Assembly (NCBI GenBank): GCA_013407085.1
Contig: JACCGJ010000240.1
Coordinates: 18,474-82,473, forward strand
Direction: 5' to 3'
Source of the DNA: Atriophallophorus winterbourni
Taxonomy: Eukaryota; Platyhelminthes; Trematoda; Plagiorchiida; Microphallidae
DNA: 64,000 bases
The notes under the pieces are model-generated. The model saw only the letters and a list, made by a program, of their open reading frames with translations. It ran no database searches and was not told the DNA's origin. This document shows, piece by piece, positions 33,330 through 44,478 of the stretch (the first letter of the stretch is position 1; the number at the start of each line of letters is the position of its first letter). The translations under genes were made by a program, and so were the position numbers.

Positions 33330-36190
33330 GAAGAGATTTAGAGTCTTGCTTTTCAATGCGAGGAGTCTACGCAATAAACTTGACAAGGTTAATGAAATTG
33401 TGTGTCGGCCAAAGCTAGATATAATTGCTGTTACGCAATCCTGATTAACAGTTGATATATTTGATATGGAGTGCGCGCTACCACACCATACGCTTTTCAG
33501 AAGTGACAGAGTAGCTTCGATATCTGCCGGTGGCGTTGCCGTATACTTTAATGAGCACCTGATTGTGAAAGTGTTAAAAAGCTTTCAACATGATGCTGGA
33601 AATGCCGAAAGCATCTGGTGTAAGGTAAAGTCTAGCTCTGTGGCTGCATCAATTTTGGTCATTTACTGCTCACCTGGCGCTAACGTTTCCGCGTTATGTG
33701 ATCAAATCAAACCTTATGGTATAACTGGTGACTGTATCGTTTTCCGAAATCTGAATGCTCCTGATATAAACTAAGCGGATTAATTTCGCGGGGTGAACCG
33801 TTCCAAGAATTCCAAGAATCGATTTTGGAGCTCAATTTGGCACAAAATGTAAACTATCCTACGAGTATATGCGTCGGACAAGTTCTTTCGATATTGGATT
33901 TGTTTGCCACACCCAGATTTTTCGATGTTACGAATCTGTCGATCGAGACCCCTATTGGTTGCAGCGATCACTGTTCTTCATGGTTGGTTTGAAATCGGGG
34001 TCTTCAACGGAGAATACGTAAGCATGCCCGGAAAAAAATCTGGTAATTAGAACCAGTTGGTTGGACCTTTTGGGTAAAATCAGATCGCTTGAAAAACATG
34101 CCCCATTGATGAATGGAAAATCCCCCGCTAAGGGACCGCCGTGGTTTGATAACGTTATTCGTAAATTCGTGAAGGAAAGAAATCTTTTATGGCGGAAGTT
34201 TTGTTCTAGTGGATGCAACGATGAGTATGTAACCTAAAAAGTTATCCGCACCAAGTGCACCTACCTGAAAAGAGAAAAACGGCAGAACTATGAAACTCGT
34301 TTGGTGGACGAAGCCAATTCGATGCCAAAACGCTTGTTTGCGTACATTAGACGTAGAACCAAAGCTCCTTAACGAGTACCTTTCTTGAGATTTATGGGAG
34401 GTTCGACTGAACATGAAGATGAACGTAAAGCGGTTCTTCTTGCCGCTCAGTACAGTTCGGTTTACACAGAAGAGTCGTTTGCAATTCCTCGGCTTATTGA
34501 GAGCAGCGCCTTAATGCTGGATATCTTGATCTCGCCAAATATAGTGCAGTATTTACTTGAATGACTCAGTGTACACTTAACACCTGGCCCGGACGATATA
34601 CACTCAATGCTTTTAAAGGTATTGTCGAGTATCATACACAAACCACTGGCACTAATATTCAATTTATCCCTGAGGTGTGGAGGGTTACCTCAATATTGGA
34701 AGTACGGCTTTGTCAAACCAATGTATAAGGGCGATGAAACCAGTGATCCGGCTAACTACCGACCGGTTACCCTCACTTCGGTAGTTCGGAACACTCTGTA
34801 ACCAATGCTGAAAAAAACAGATTGAAGATTTTCTCTTAACAACCTGTCAGCTAACATCTGCTCAACATGGTTTTGGCCCAAGACGATCATGCACATTTAG
34901 TCTCATCACTGCTCGCGAGCACTGGTGTGCTGAACTTGATCTGGGCCACCGGTAGTCACTGCCTCCATTAAGTCCAGTTAGGCATTTAAACATGTTCCAT
35001 TTCAACGTCTATTGCTCAAGATCCGTGCTCGTAGTGTAAAGGGACCTGTTCTAACTTGAATTGAAGACTTCCTTGTTGACCGTTATACACAGGTCGAGGT
35101 TAACGGAGTCAAATTGCAGATCACATATCCAACTTCCGGGGTTTCGCGAGGATCTGTTCTTGGCACGTTACTTTTCAAAGTATATGTTAATTACCTATGA
35201 ATTGTCTACTTTTTGCGGATGATCTGAATGTTTGGGACACAGTAAGTTCTTCAGCTGATAATTCAGTTTTCTAGAACGAATTGACAAATTGCTTGCTTAG
35301 ACGGTAAAATGGCAGCTGCCAGTAAACCGACAGAAATGCGCTTTAGTGCTTTTGGGGCCAAGCACGCCTGAAGATGCGTACTTCCTCGAGTATCATCAAC
35401 TGAAATGAGTTGATACTGAACGTGACCTGGGTACAAATTTGACACAGTAGCTTAAATGCAAGGAGGATACGAACAGAAATGCTGCTGCTGCTGCAAACCG
35501 CGCATTGTGGGCTATTAGTCGGTTTTTCCCTGCGATTACTCTACAAATGTTTCGCATTCTTTATTCCACATACGTAAGACCAGTTTTGGAATATGGTTTG
35601 GCCAGCCACTCATCCATAAACTGAGGGAGAACGTGACCGGTTAGACAAAAATACAGAGGCGCGCGACAAAACGAGTACAAGGATTGAAATTAATTCGTAA
35701 TGTAAGTAGAGTTCAGCCTAACATAATGCGCCAGTAGTCGGGTGTTGTGTGCGTACAAACCTGCTGCAATGGTTGCATTACTGGGTGTTTTGGTGACGAG
35801 TACGCGGTTTTTTCATATCGTGACAGACAGACTCAAGAACCCCTGGCCATAATCTAAAGCATAAAAAGCAAAGGAGCCGACGATACCACAGAGATTCACA
35901 TTCTCAACAAGAATGTTAAACTTGTGGAATGCGCTTCCTGAAGAGGATATTTCAGCAACATCTGAAAACCAATTCAAGCAAATGGTGGATGAGGTACTGC
36001 TTGTAATCACGGCCAAGCTGGACAGGATTTCTTCAACCGAGGTTCTCCGGAACTATCTTGCTGATATAAAGAGATGCTGCTCACAAGATCTTGCCCATCT
36101 GTCGTCTATCAAGAAGTACAAGAACTCTGTTGCATTTGCCATGCTCAGTTACAATTTTTTACGAATTTTCACCGTTTCACAGTCGTAATG
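33330..36190 (+). pseudogene. CR1-like ORF2, copy C
   Basis: Broken ORF2 with endonuclease and RT motifs listed for the element: NARSLRNKL, the RT block NYRPVTLTSVV, the catalytic FADD at about 35215 and the C-terminal LWNALPEE. It has more than ten stops or frameshifts. Confidence 0.7.
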
Positions 36191-36332
36191 TAAAATAGAA
36201 ACTCTGTTTTACTTATTTTCGAAAGCTTAAACACACAATTCATTATTGCACCTCTCGCTGATTGATGACTTCCGTAATAAAGTCAGTATTCCATTTTTAT
36301 CATACATCACCGTGTTTTAGCATTTTTCAATT

Positions 36333-37671
36333 ATGAATAATAAAACTGTTTCTCTTAACGTGAAATGTGGCAAAAAGGTAGCTAAAGGTATTGAGTGCAA
36401 TGCTTGCAAGCGTTGAGCTCACCCTGGCTGCTCAGCTATACATAAATCCCACTATGGGCTTTATGCGAAATTCCGCTGGCTTCCGTGGTATTGCAGTGAT
36501 TGTCACAAGGCTGCCACTGACGCCGCATTTGTGTACCACGAACGGCGACCTAGTGTGACGCTAGCTAGTGCGTCGGAATCCGTGTCCGAACAAACTTATG
36601 CATCAGTCGCGCGGTCCAACTAAGTCCCTGGGCGGACTTCGGCGGTTATCAAGGCCAAACATTCGAGCCAGTTATCCCGCCCTCCCGTGCCATCCACCTC
36701 TGTCAAAGCAAAAAATTAACCTAAGCCTTCTAAAAGGCGGGTGTTCAGGGGCTATAAACCACCACTGACCGACGCTAACGTCACACTGGTCAAACAATCA
36801 CCTACTAGTCTTAGACTACCTTCACGAATGGTGTCCAATACAGCAGGCACCCCAAGAAGGCAGGCTAAGACTACTAATTCCGGTAAAAATGGAAAGCAAC
36901 ATACAAATGTTGTCGGTTCCAACGCCATGGATCAAATTATTCTGCAGCTGAACAGTCTTCGGAAAAAAAATTGAATCATTACATGGCCCATCTTCGGCTC
37001 GAAAAAATAGAACTCGTAATGTTCTAGTTTTCAATCGTGCCGAGCCCTTCATCAAGGAATCCAAATCTCGTAGAGATTTGGACCGCAGGTGTATCCACGA
37101 TCTCTTTCGCATGGTTGGGATGAAGCCTTCCACTCTCACGGTGCGAGTTCATCGTGTGGGTAGATGGAAGATGGACAACCGGCCTCGACCGATCCTAGTC
37201 GAGTTCAAATTTCAGGCAGATCGCGATGTGTTTTTGTCTAAGGCGGGACACATAACTAACGCCACTTCAGACAAACTCCAAGTGAAGCCTGACAACCCTC
37301 CTTTTGATAGGAGGCAGTACAATGTAGCTCCGACTGGGATTAACTTAGCTGTAGGGTCATCCGCTCCCCTTCAGCCTGAAGCGAAGCCGATCGCCACTGC
37401 ATCAACAACGATCGTACCGGAGCGTGCATCACCTATGATCTTGCTATCAGGTGCGCACGACGATCTGCTTAGCTTGAATGAAGAAGGAAGCCAGTCAAGC
37501 CTTTCTAGTGGCAGCTCCCATGTTATGAATGAGGGCTTAATAGTTAGGCAACGTTCCATTACCGTCGTGCAAGATGCACACGATATTGCTTCTCCTGCAT
37601 TAAGCAGTACGCCAAAAAACGTGCAGCTTCCCCGGGTGCTTCGACCGAGGGCAAAGCACGACTCAGCTTAG
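36333..37671 (+). pseudogene. CR1-like ORF1 with PHD-like zinc finger, copy B
   Basis: From the ATG at 36333 the N-terminus has a Cys/His pattern like a PHD or related zinc finger: VKCGKKV, IECNACKR, HPGC, then WYCSDC. An in-frame TGA sits where the finger normally has Trp (after CNACKR). Ser/Pro-rich sequence follows. From 37078 a stretch open to 37671 carries DRRCIHDLFRMVGMKPST, VHRVGRWKMDNRPRP and a Ser-rich tail ending PRAKHDSA. At least one frameshift separates the two parts. Zinc fingers in ORF1 are known in CR1-like elements; a role in RNA binding is inferred. Confidence 0.65.
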
Positions 37672-37694
37672 AAGCGCGCGTATCCAGTGCCACT

Positions 37695-40473
37695 GTGTTG
37701 TACGCCAATGTGTGCAGCATAAGAAATAAGTGGTCTGAACTTTCTCTTCATGTAGCCGAGCTACACCCGAGGGTTATAGCGCTGTCTGGAACCTGCCTGT
37801 CTGCGGTTGATGTTGTGCCAGCTAGTATCAGCGAACAGTATCTTGTCATCAGATGCGATAGACCTGGCGATAGAAGAGGCGGGAGCGTGGCTCTTTTCCT
37901 TGAATATGGTCTGCACAATACGGACCCAGGGTTATCACTCTCTATTGAAAATGTCTAAGTTGTTACTAGTGTCCTGACTTGCTACAAGTCAGCACTGGCG
38001 ATTGCTTGTGTTTACGTCACGCCCTATGCAACCATACAGGAGTTCACACAGCTTACTGAGACACTCGACGGTTTGTTTCACTCATGCTCACAGTGTACTT
38101 ATCTTGGGTGATTTCAACCTCCCAGACATAGATTGGCCTGTCCCCACTGGTCTAGTCACCCAGCAATCTGACACCTTTCTCGAATGGCTCCATAATCATG
38201 CGCTGCACCAGCATGTCAATGATCCTACAAGGTTTCGCCATGGATGCACTCCATCCACTCTTGACTTGGTATTGTCGTCCCAGCTAGAAGCCATTAGTCA
38301 TTTAAAGTACCTACCGCCGCTCGGCAAAAGTGATCACGTAATGATAAGCTTCGAAGCGATATTGCGTTTTCGCAAACCTTTCTCTCGTCCTAGACGCAAT
38401 TTTAGGCGTGTAGACTGGGGTTTACTCTTGCAGTCTTCAAAATCTTCCCTTCAGTTATCTAGCGATTCAAATGTAAATGAAAACTGGGATAGAATTTCTA
38501 AGTATCTAAACGAGTTACAAGACAAACACGCTCCGCTGCAGTGTGTGAGAAGGCATCGAAGGCCACCCTGGTGGTCTCCTCGAGTCCGTAGGTCTACCCG
38601 TAAACGGGATCGTCTATGGCGGCAATATAAGCTATCCCTTACTTCTGGTTCTTGGGCCCGCTACAAAACCGCTCGGAATGCCTGTGTTAAATTACAACGT
38701 GTGCTCAAACAGCATTTTGAGTTATCTCTAGCTAGGGATGCTAAATCCAACCCGAAAAGGTTTTATAGCTACGCACAGTCAAAAGGAAAAACTAGGGAAA
38801 ACATAGGGGATTTGAAACTGGAGGACGGAAAAGTTGCCGATACCGACCTTTCTAAGGCGACTGCCTTCTCAGGGTTTTTCAGTAGCGTTCAACGACGGGA
38901 TAATTCTTCAAACGCACCGTCAGGTCTGCTTAACCTGACACCTGGTGTCCATGTATTAGATGAGTTGTCCTTCAATGAGGCTGAGGTGTTTGACGCACTT
39001 ATCCATGTTCGGGTCAACAAATCTGAGGGACCGGACGGCATCTACTCAATTATGCTTAAAAATCTTGCCTCAGTGCTTGCCGAACCGTTTTGCCAGCTCT
39101 TTAATTCATGCCTGCAACTAGGAGTTGTTCCCAGTAAGTGGAGGGAAGCCATAGTCGTGCCAATACACAAGGGTGGTTGCAGGTCAACTGTTGGTAACTA
39201 TAGACCGGTCAGCCTGAACAGCACCGTCTCGAAAGTAATGGAAAAACTGCTGCGTGATAAAATCTGTCAGCATCTTTGTCGGCATTCTCTGTTGAGTGTA
39301 ACTCAGCATGGATTTATTAAGGGTAGATCCTGCCTGACTAACCTCCTTAGCTTTCTCAATGCTGCCACTAAAAGGATGGATGAAGGGAAGCCTGTCGAAG
39401 CCCTCTACCTAGACTTCAGCAAGGCTTTCGATTCCGTAAATCACCGCCTTCTAGAGATTAAGCTTGCAGCCAAAGGCATACGGGGTAGTCTAATTGCTTG
39501 GATAAAGGCCTTTCTTACAGGTAGGACATTCCGAGTGAGAGTAGGATCTACGCTGTCGAATCAAACCGACGTGATCAGTGGTGTACCCCATGGTTCGGTA
39601 CTTGGTACTCTTCTATTCCTGATTTTCATCGATGACTTGTCCTCTGAATTGAAGTGCCCATGCTTCATTTTCGCGGATGATGTGAAATTCTTCGGATCTA
39701 CGGATGAAGATACCTTGATGCACGACCTTGAGCGGGTCATAAACTGGTCATACAGTGCGATCTCCAACTGAACCTAGATAAGAGCCAACTCTTGTCAACA
39801 CTGTTTGTTAAGATTTCGGTCCAGGTGGCGGGGAATTCCCTGAGTGTTAACGAAACAGTGTGTTAAGGATTTCGGTGTACTGGTTAGGGCTGACTTGAAA
39901 TGGGAGGACCAATGTGCCGCTGCGGCTCAGCGTGCACGCAAGGTACTTTTTCGGCTGAAATCAGTGCTATCGAGCAGAAGACCCGATGTATTCCTGCCAC
40001 TGTACAAGGCATTAGTTCGGCCGCATCTTGGATACTGTGTTCAGCCGTGGTGTCCTTACTACAAAAAGGACATCCTTCGACTTGAAAGCGTACAGCGCCT
40101 CGCAAATCGCATGATTGAAGGTCAGCGAAGGAAATCGTACGCTGTGCGCCTAATGTTCCTCGATCTTTTCTCTCTTAGGCGCCGTCGTTCAAGAGGTGAC
40201 TTAATAGATACCTTTAGGATCTCGAAGGGTTTGAGTGGCGTGCAAATGAACGACTTCTTTACCTTAAGCCCCGAGCTTGGCACCCGGGGCCACTCACTTG
40301 AAATTTCTAACAAACGATGTCGGCTAGAGTCCAGGAAACACTTTTTCAGCCTTAGGGTTGTTAACTTCTGGAACATTCTTCCAGAAGAACTTATATCCTG
40401 CAGTACCGTGTCTAGGTTTAAGCAGGGTTTGGACCGCAACTCGGGTAAGTTGTTTCCCGAATACTCTCCTTAA
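37695..40473 (+). pseudogene. CR1-like ORF2 (endonuclease-reverse transcriptase), copy B
   Basis: The endonuclease opens with LYANVCSIRNKW and is interrupted by a TAA at 37956-37958 (Gln in copy A) and a frameshift near 38090. From 38100 to 39771 a 560-codon open stretch holds ILGDFNLPDIDW, GKSDHVMISFE, SEGPDGIYSIMLK, NYRPVSLNS, QHGFIKGRSC, LDFSKAFDSVNH, GVPHGSVLGTLLF and the catalytic IFADDVKFFG. A frameshift near 39755 leads to the C-terminal part (39844-40473) with YKALVRPHLGYCVQPW and FFSLRVVNFWNILPEEL. GVPHGSV carries His for the usual Gln. This copy and copy A together would define the family consensus. Confidence 0.85.
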
Positions 40474-40576
40474 TTGCTATACAAGCTTGGGTTTTTCATC
40501 TTTTAGCGTTATCCCGTAAATAAAGTGAGGGCTAGAGTTCTCTGTGTTTTTTATTTTTATTATACACAATGCTACT

Positions 40577-40830
40577 TCAGCTGACCTCTCACCGTGCTGG
40601 CGAAGAGAAACTGCTTTTTCTTTTTCCAGCATCGGCTATAACGCGGTGCTTCCTAAGTTCAACAAAGATAATTTCTTGGCTTCGCGATCGGCGAAGATTT
40701 CAAATAGACAAAAGAATAAACGTTTTGGCAGTGGTGGGTGCTTCTCTGCAGCTTTCCACCGAAAGAAATTCTGGACGCTCGATTGGCTTGTTAGCCACAT
40801 ACTGTCCTGTGCAAACTGAAATGAACTGAC
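40577..40830 (+). repeat. SINE-2, full-length sense copy
   Basis: It reads CAGCTGACCTCTCACCGTGC, TGGCGAAGAGAAACTGC, GCATCGGCTATAACGCGGTGC, a middle part, then GACGCTCGATTGGCTTG, TCCTGTGCAAACTG and the tail AAATGAACTG. It is the reference for orientation of the family: hairpin first, pentamer tail last. Confidence 0.85.
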
Positions 40831-41285
40831 ATATATAGGGGAGTTCAGCAACGGCTATGTTCTCATATCAGATCGTATCATATCTACGCTTTTTCTCAAA
40901 TTATCATATTTCTTGCACAGACTGCAGCTTGATATAGAAACCCTTAGTGTTTCAATTTTAGATTTTGTATTTAAGGGTTTTATCTGATCAAAAAAGCTTT
41001 TATATGGAATGTGACCTTGACAAGCAAAGTTGCTGCACATTTGAAGTTATTTTCACTTGCATGTTATTTATATTATATCTATGAGATCTGCGGTTAATAT
41101 ACAGCTATTAAACCTTTATTTTTATATATTCTCAGAATACCACTTTTGTACTACCTAATATTTCCGAATACCTTAAAGTTGTCGCGTTATGACCTCAGCT
41201 GACCTCTCACCGTGCTGGTGAGGAGAAACTGCCTTTTCTTTTTTCCAGCATCGATTATTGCGCGTTGCTGTCCTACTACTATCCT
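40796..41285 (+). repeat. 490-bp direct repeat, left copy
   Basis: Nearly identical to 47089-47581. It covers the end of the SINE-2 above, a 365-bp AT-rich unit of unknown nature (40831-41195) and the start of a variant SINE-2. The two copies encode the same 61-codon minus-strand ORF. Confidence 0.9.
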
Positions 41286-41386
41286 ACTACTACAACGCCT
41301 GGCACCGCGATCATCAGAGATTGCAAACAGAGAAGAAAGAAAATTACCTTTTGGCAGTGCATCGATTATAGCGCGGGGTAGGGCTG
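41192..41386 (+). repeat. SINE-2 variant with CTA repeat
   Basis: It shares the 5' part CAGCTGACCTCTCACCGTGC and GGAGAAACTGCC. The second half differs: a CTA run, then CGCCTGGCACCGCGATCATC and ACCTTTTGGCAGTGCATCG, with no CTGAA tail. Confidence 0.7.
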
Positions 41387-41425
41387 ACGATATTTACACA
41401 AACGCTGTAGTTTGTGTGAATGAAT

Positions 41426-41522
41426 GATTTTAGCCAATCAAATAACCGACCAATCAAAGCTGACGAAATTGTCACAAAATCATTCAGAATAATTTTAGCC
41501 AATCCAATAACCGACCAATCAG
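41426..41522 (+). repeat. 65-bp imperfect tandem repeat
   Basis: TTTTAGCCAATC(A/C)AATAACCGACCAATCA occurs at 41428 and 41493. Confidence 0.65.
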
Positions 41523-42036
41523 ATGTTAATGAACGAAAGCTCAAGGTTTTGTGGTTTGTGTATATTATGAAAAACAAATTTATTTGGTGCGATTACTTAC
41601 AAATCAAAAGTAGACAGGCCTGATAGCCAAGAAAGTTAAACTGAAAATTCGGGTTGTCTATAGCAAAGCTCGTTTGAATGGCAGGATTAGTAAATATGCA
41701 CGAGTATCGATTTTGTTGTACGGTCTAATAACGCAATATGCTATACTTAATCTATCTGTGAAATGTCATGGTATATAAGTTTAAAAAGGAGAATACAGAG
41801 CTAACAGCCGTTGATATGTAATACAATTATCGAGTGCATTGAAATAATAGTTAAATCGTGTTAGACAAATCACAACTACGCATATGTGATTCCTGTGAAA
41901 CAATCGTTTTTTATAATGTTGACTTTCATTGAGAGTTAACTGCTTACACATTCAGATCCGATTTAGGATTAACTATTATCAAATTGACGCAAGAAATTGT
42001 CCATAAACAAAAAAGTTCAATAAATGTAGTTGTGGA

Positions 42037-42342
42037 TCAATATGGAATTGCACGTTCTAGCGTACCTATGAATGTTCCGACTAATCCATGTCTGGGTGTA
42101 GTAAACATATGCTGGTAACCAAGCGAATGTAGCCACTGATTAACAGGTGAACCAGAGACGTCGGTCGCGTTATCACACACGACAGTTGCGAGGCTTAAAT
42201 GTTCGTAACTAGAGAATTTTGAATTCCGACTTTGCTTGAGTAATAAGGTATACACCTGGCCATATGTGGCGAGTGTTTTAATAACAATCAATAATATTGA
42301 ATCAATTGATACGTCTGTTATCCTTATATCCTTAATATTCAT
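42037..42342 (-). pseudogene. Gypsy-type integrase fragment
   Basis: The minus-strand frame reads VVCDNATDVSGSPVNQWL then HSLGYQHMFTTPRHG and GTLERAI. It matches the integrase core around its second catalytic Asp (DNAT..) and the region that normally reads HPQSNGxAE..V.TLKRA. The catalytic Glu is lost. Only this section survives. Confidence 0.6.
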
Positions 42343-42419
42343 TTAATGTTTGTATTTTGCGGTCTGCCTAGAGCAAGTTTCATTCCGAAAAACAAATTCA
42401 AGTTTTCTCGACAATTTTG

Positions 42420-42660
42420 TCCACTACGGAACATTTCCATGTTGACCTCAACGTATCAAGTTGACGGTCAATTTAGATCAGGTTACATTCAGAATAACAA
42501 CTTTCTGTCGGCCAGTGTGTTTACTTCCTAACACCCCATGTTGACCTCAAGGGTTGGCAACACGTTTAGCCTTACCGTCCACTGGATTTTCAAACCGAGC
42601 CGGAACATTCCCATGTTGACCTCAATGGTTTGCAACAAGCTTAGACTCTCGGCTGGTAGT
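42420..42660 (+). repeat. three spaced copies of CCATGTTGACCTCAA
   Basis: The 15-mer starts at 42437, 42536 and 42611 (third position ends CTCAA in all three). The flanks GGAACATT(T/C)CC and G(G/C)AACA(C/A)G are partly shared, so it is a decayed tandem array with unequal units. Confidence 0.7.
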
Positions 42661-43029
42661 ATACCATAGTCTGTACTTTTATTTAAGGTCATATCTAAAT
42701 CAAACGTAGAAGCAACAACAAATCAACGCATATGAATCTTGTAGGAAAAGTAAACTATTTTCATGAAAGTGGATAACGTTGTACGACCACTGAGACGCAT
42801 ATAGCGTATTAACGGAATGTGTTATATTATAACTGTAGATAAATCATTTTGTATACTAGTGTATTTGGATAGAATTCAACGATAATCTTGCAGGAAAAAT
42901 GAAAGAATCTTATCGTGAAATTAAATCCGGATAAATGTTGATTGTACTGGATACACTGTAAAGCATGTACCGTCTGTTTGCTGTCAGCAGGTGGAGACGG
43001 TAAGATGAGATTCAGCGAGCCTTATATCA

Positions 43030-43425
43030 GTTGATGAGTGGTACGCCAAAAGAAATTAATCATCAAATTAATGCTGACACTCAAACTGTTTTGTTCGGAA
43101 CCTCTAGATCTAAACCTCAGTCCCGCAACCGACCACAGCGACAAAGTGATTCTGATGTCAAATCAGACAGAGTAAGCTAATTCGGCAAAAGTAAGTCTAA
43201 TTTTGACAATCAGAAGTTTGTCAAATGTGCATCTTGCGGCAAGTTACATTCTCGATTTACTTGTTCATTTCGTAATGCAAAATGTTTTAAGTGTGGTACA
43301 CTTGGACATATTCAGTCAGTTTGTCGAAATTCTAAGACATGTTATGTGCATGGTAATGGTACAAAGTCATCAATGTTGAAAATCAAATCAGCTCACTATC
43401 TTTATCAGTGTCACCATCCATAGTG
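43030..43425 (+). pseudogene. Gypsy-type Gag fragment with two zinc knuckles
   Basis: The frame from the ATG at 43030 has a TAA at 43178-43180. It then encodes CASCGKLHSRFTC and CFKCGTLGHIQSVC, two retroviral-type zinc knuckles, the second being classical CX2CX4HX4C. It ends at a TAG near 43423. Protease and RT are not recognised downstream, so the element is broken. The knuckle style fits trematode Gypsy elements. Confidence 0.7.
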
Positions 43426-43429
43426 TCTC

Positions 43430-44478
43430 ATATTCGTAAACGTATATATTCAGTAGTTCTTAGCTTTACTCTCTCGTCTTAAACATTATAACGTGAAACC
43501 AGTGTCAATATGCCGTCACCGATTTAAGGCTGATATTCTGTGTGGTGAAATTATTACATACACTGTAATCTCTCAGCCTGAGACTGTCTTTCGATTCAAG
43601 CGAGTGAAGGGGTGACGCGTTCGCACAAACTCGCAATCTTATTGGACGAAAGTGCGCGTCTTGTACAGGCTAGCAGACTACAGGGGGCGAATGAAACTAA
43701 ACGCTCTACCACATTTAGTGAGAGGGGAGCTACTGGGAAATTATTGGTCTATCTCACACAGCATGCGCGGTTAGTGAACGCACAATGTCATGAAGAAATA
43801 TTTATGAGTCACAAGCTACCTGATAGTTCAAAAAGCTAACTGAATTCCATGCAGCTTCACTAATGGAACGTTTTCCACGATGCACAATCAGCTAAGAGAG
43901 CAACAATTCACTCGTCTCAACACAACACATTTTTATCGCATTTGATCGCACTATGAAATATGGCCATGTTTAATTTACTGCCTTAGGTTAAGAAAGCCAA
44001 TGGATGGGAAATAAAATATATATTTTGAAATTTGTTGAACAGCAAGTTGTGTTTCAGTAAACCTTCTATTCCTTGTATTCCTTGCCTATAACAATTTTTA
44101 TTTTTTAGCCGTACGATGTTCTCCCTCATATTGCTCGTTGGATATAATTCGAAGCAGTAGGTTTTACCGAAAAGGATAAAAGAATCAAGATCATTGATGT
44201 GTAAACGATTGTCAGCCGTTCAAGCTTTTTAGCGAGAGTGTTGGTTCAGTTCCCTAAAAGAACACCACACACGGCATCACGGTAAAACATACTTATGGAT
44301 AAAAACTTACATGTGGAATGTATTCACCGGTGTATTGATTCACGTACAAAGAATCACATTTTCAAACGATTCCAGAAACGCAGACAACGAGTTCGAATCC
44401 CAACGCTAATTACTGGACACTAAAACTCATCATAAATAGATTAAATCATAGTTAACTGGGTAAAATTATATTAAAAAT
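43430..44478. other. no gene recognised
   Basis: One 75-codon plus-strand ORF at 43612 has no known motif. The region separates the Gag fragment from the MULE stop codon. Confidence 0.4.

Larger units (their letters stand above)
32337..36190 (+). mobile_element. decayed CR1-like element (copy C), ORF1 and ORF2
   Basis: Plus strand. An ORF1-like region occupies 32337-33290 in two frames. Endonuclease begins about 33330 (FRVLLFNARSLRNKL, IIAVTQS, GGVAVYFNE), with the GDFN block reduced to GDCIVFRNLNAPDIN. RT follows: TPGPDDIHSMLLK and DPANYRPVTLTSVV at 34590-34790, the SVLGTLLF relic near 35160, LFADDLNVW near 35210, and the C-terminal FVMLNLWNALPEEDIS at about 35910. Frames shift often. It differs clearly from copies A and B and is older. 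Confidence 0.72.
36250..40550 (+). mobile_element. CR1-like non-LTR retrotransposon (copy B), near full length
   Basis: The best-preserved transposon in the window: ORF1 from 36333, ORF2 to 40473 and a short 3' UTR to about 40550. It belongs to the same family as copy A (14940-19445) in opposite orientation. A SINE-2 follows at 40577. Confidence 0.8.

Noticed and set aside
40577..40620. Possible hammerhead ribozyme in the SINE-2 5' end
   Set aside because: CTGGTGAGGAGAAAC resembles CUGAUGA...GAAA, but the core has a substitution and no proper stem II or cleavage stem can be drawn.
40855..41040. 61-codon minus ORF, identical at 47150-47335
   Set aside because: Identity follows from the 490-bp DNA duplication, not from selection on protein; no motif is visible.
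43612..43839. 75-codon plus ORF
   Set aside because: No motif, no splice context, near decayed Gypsy sequence.
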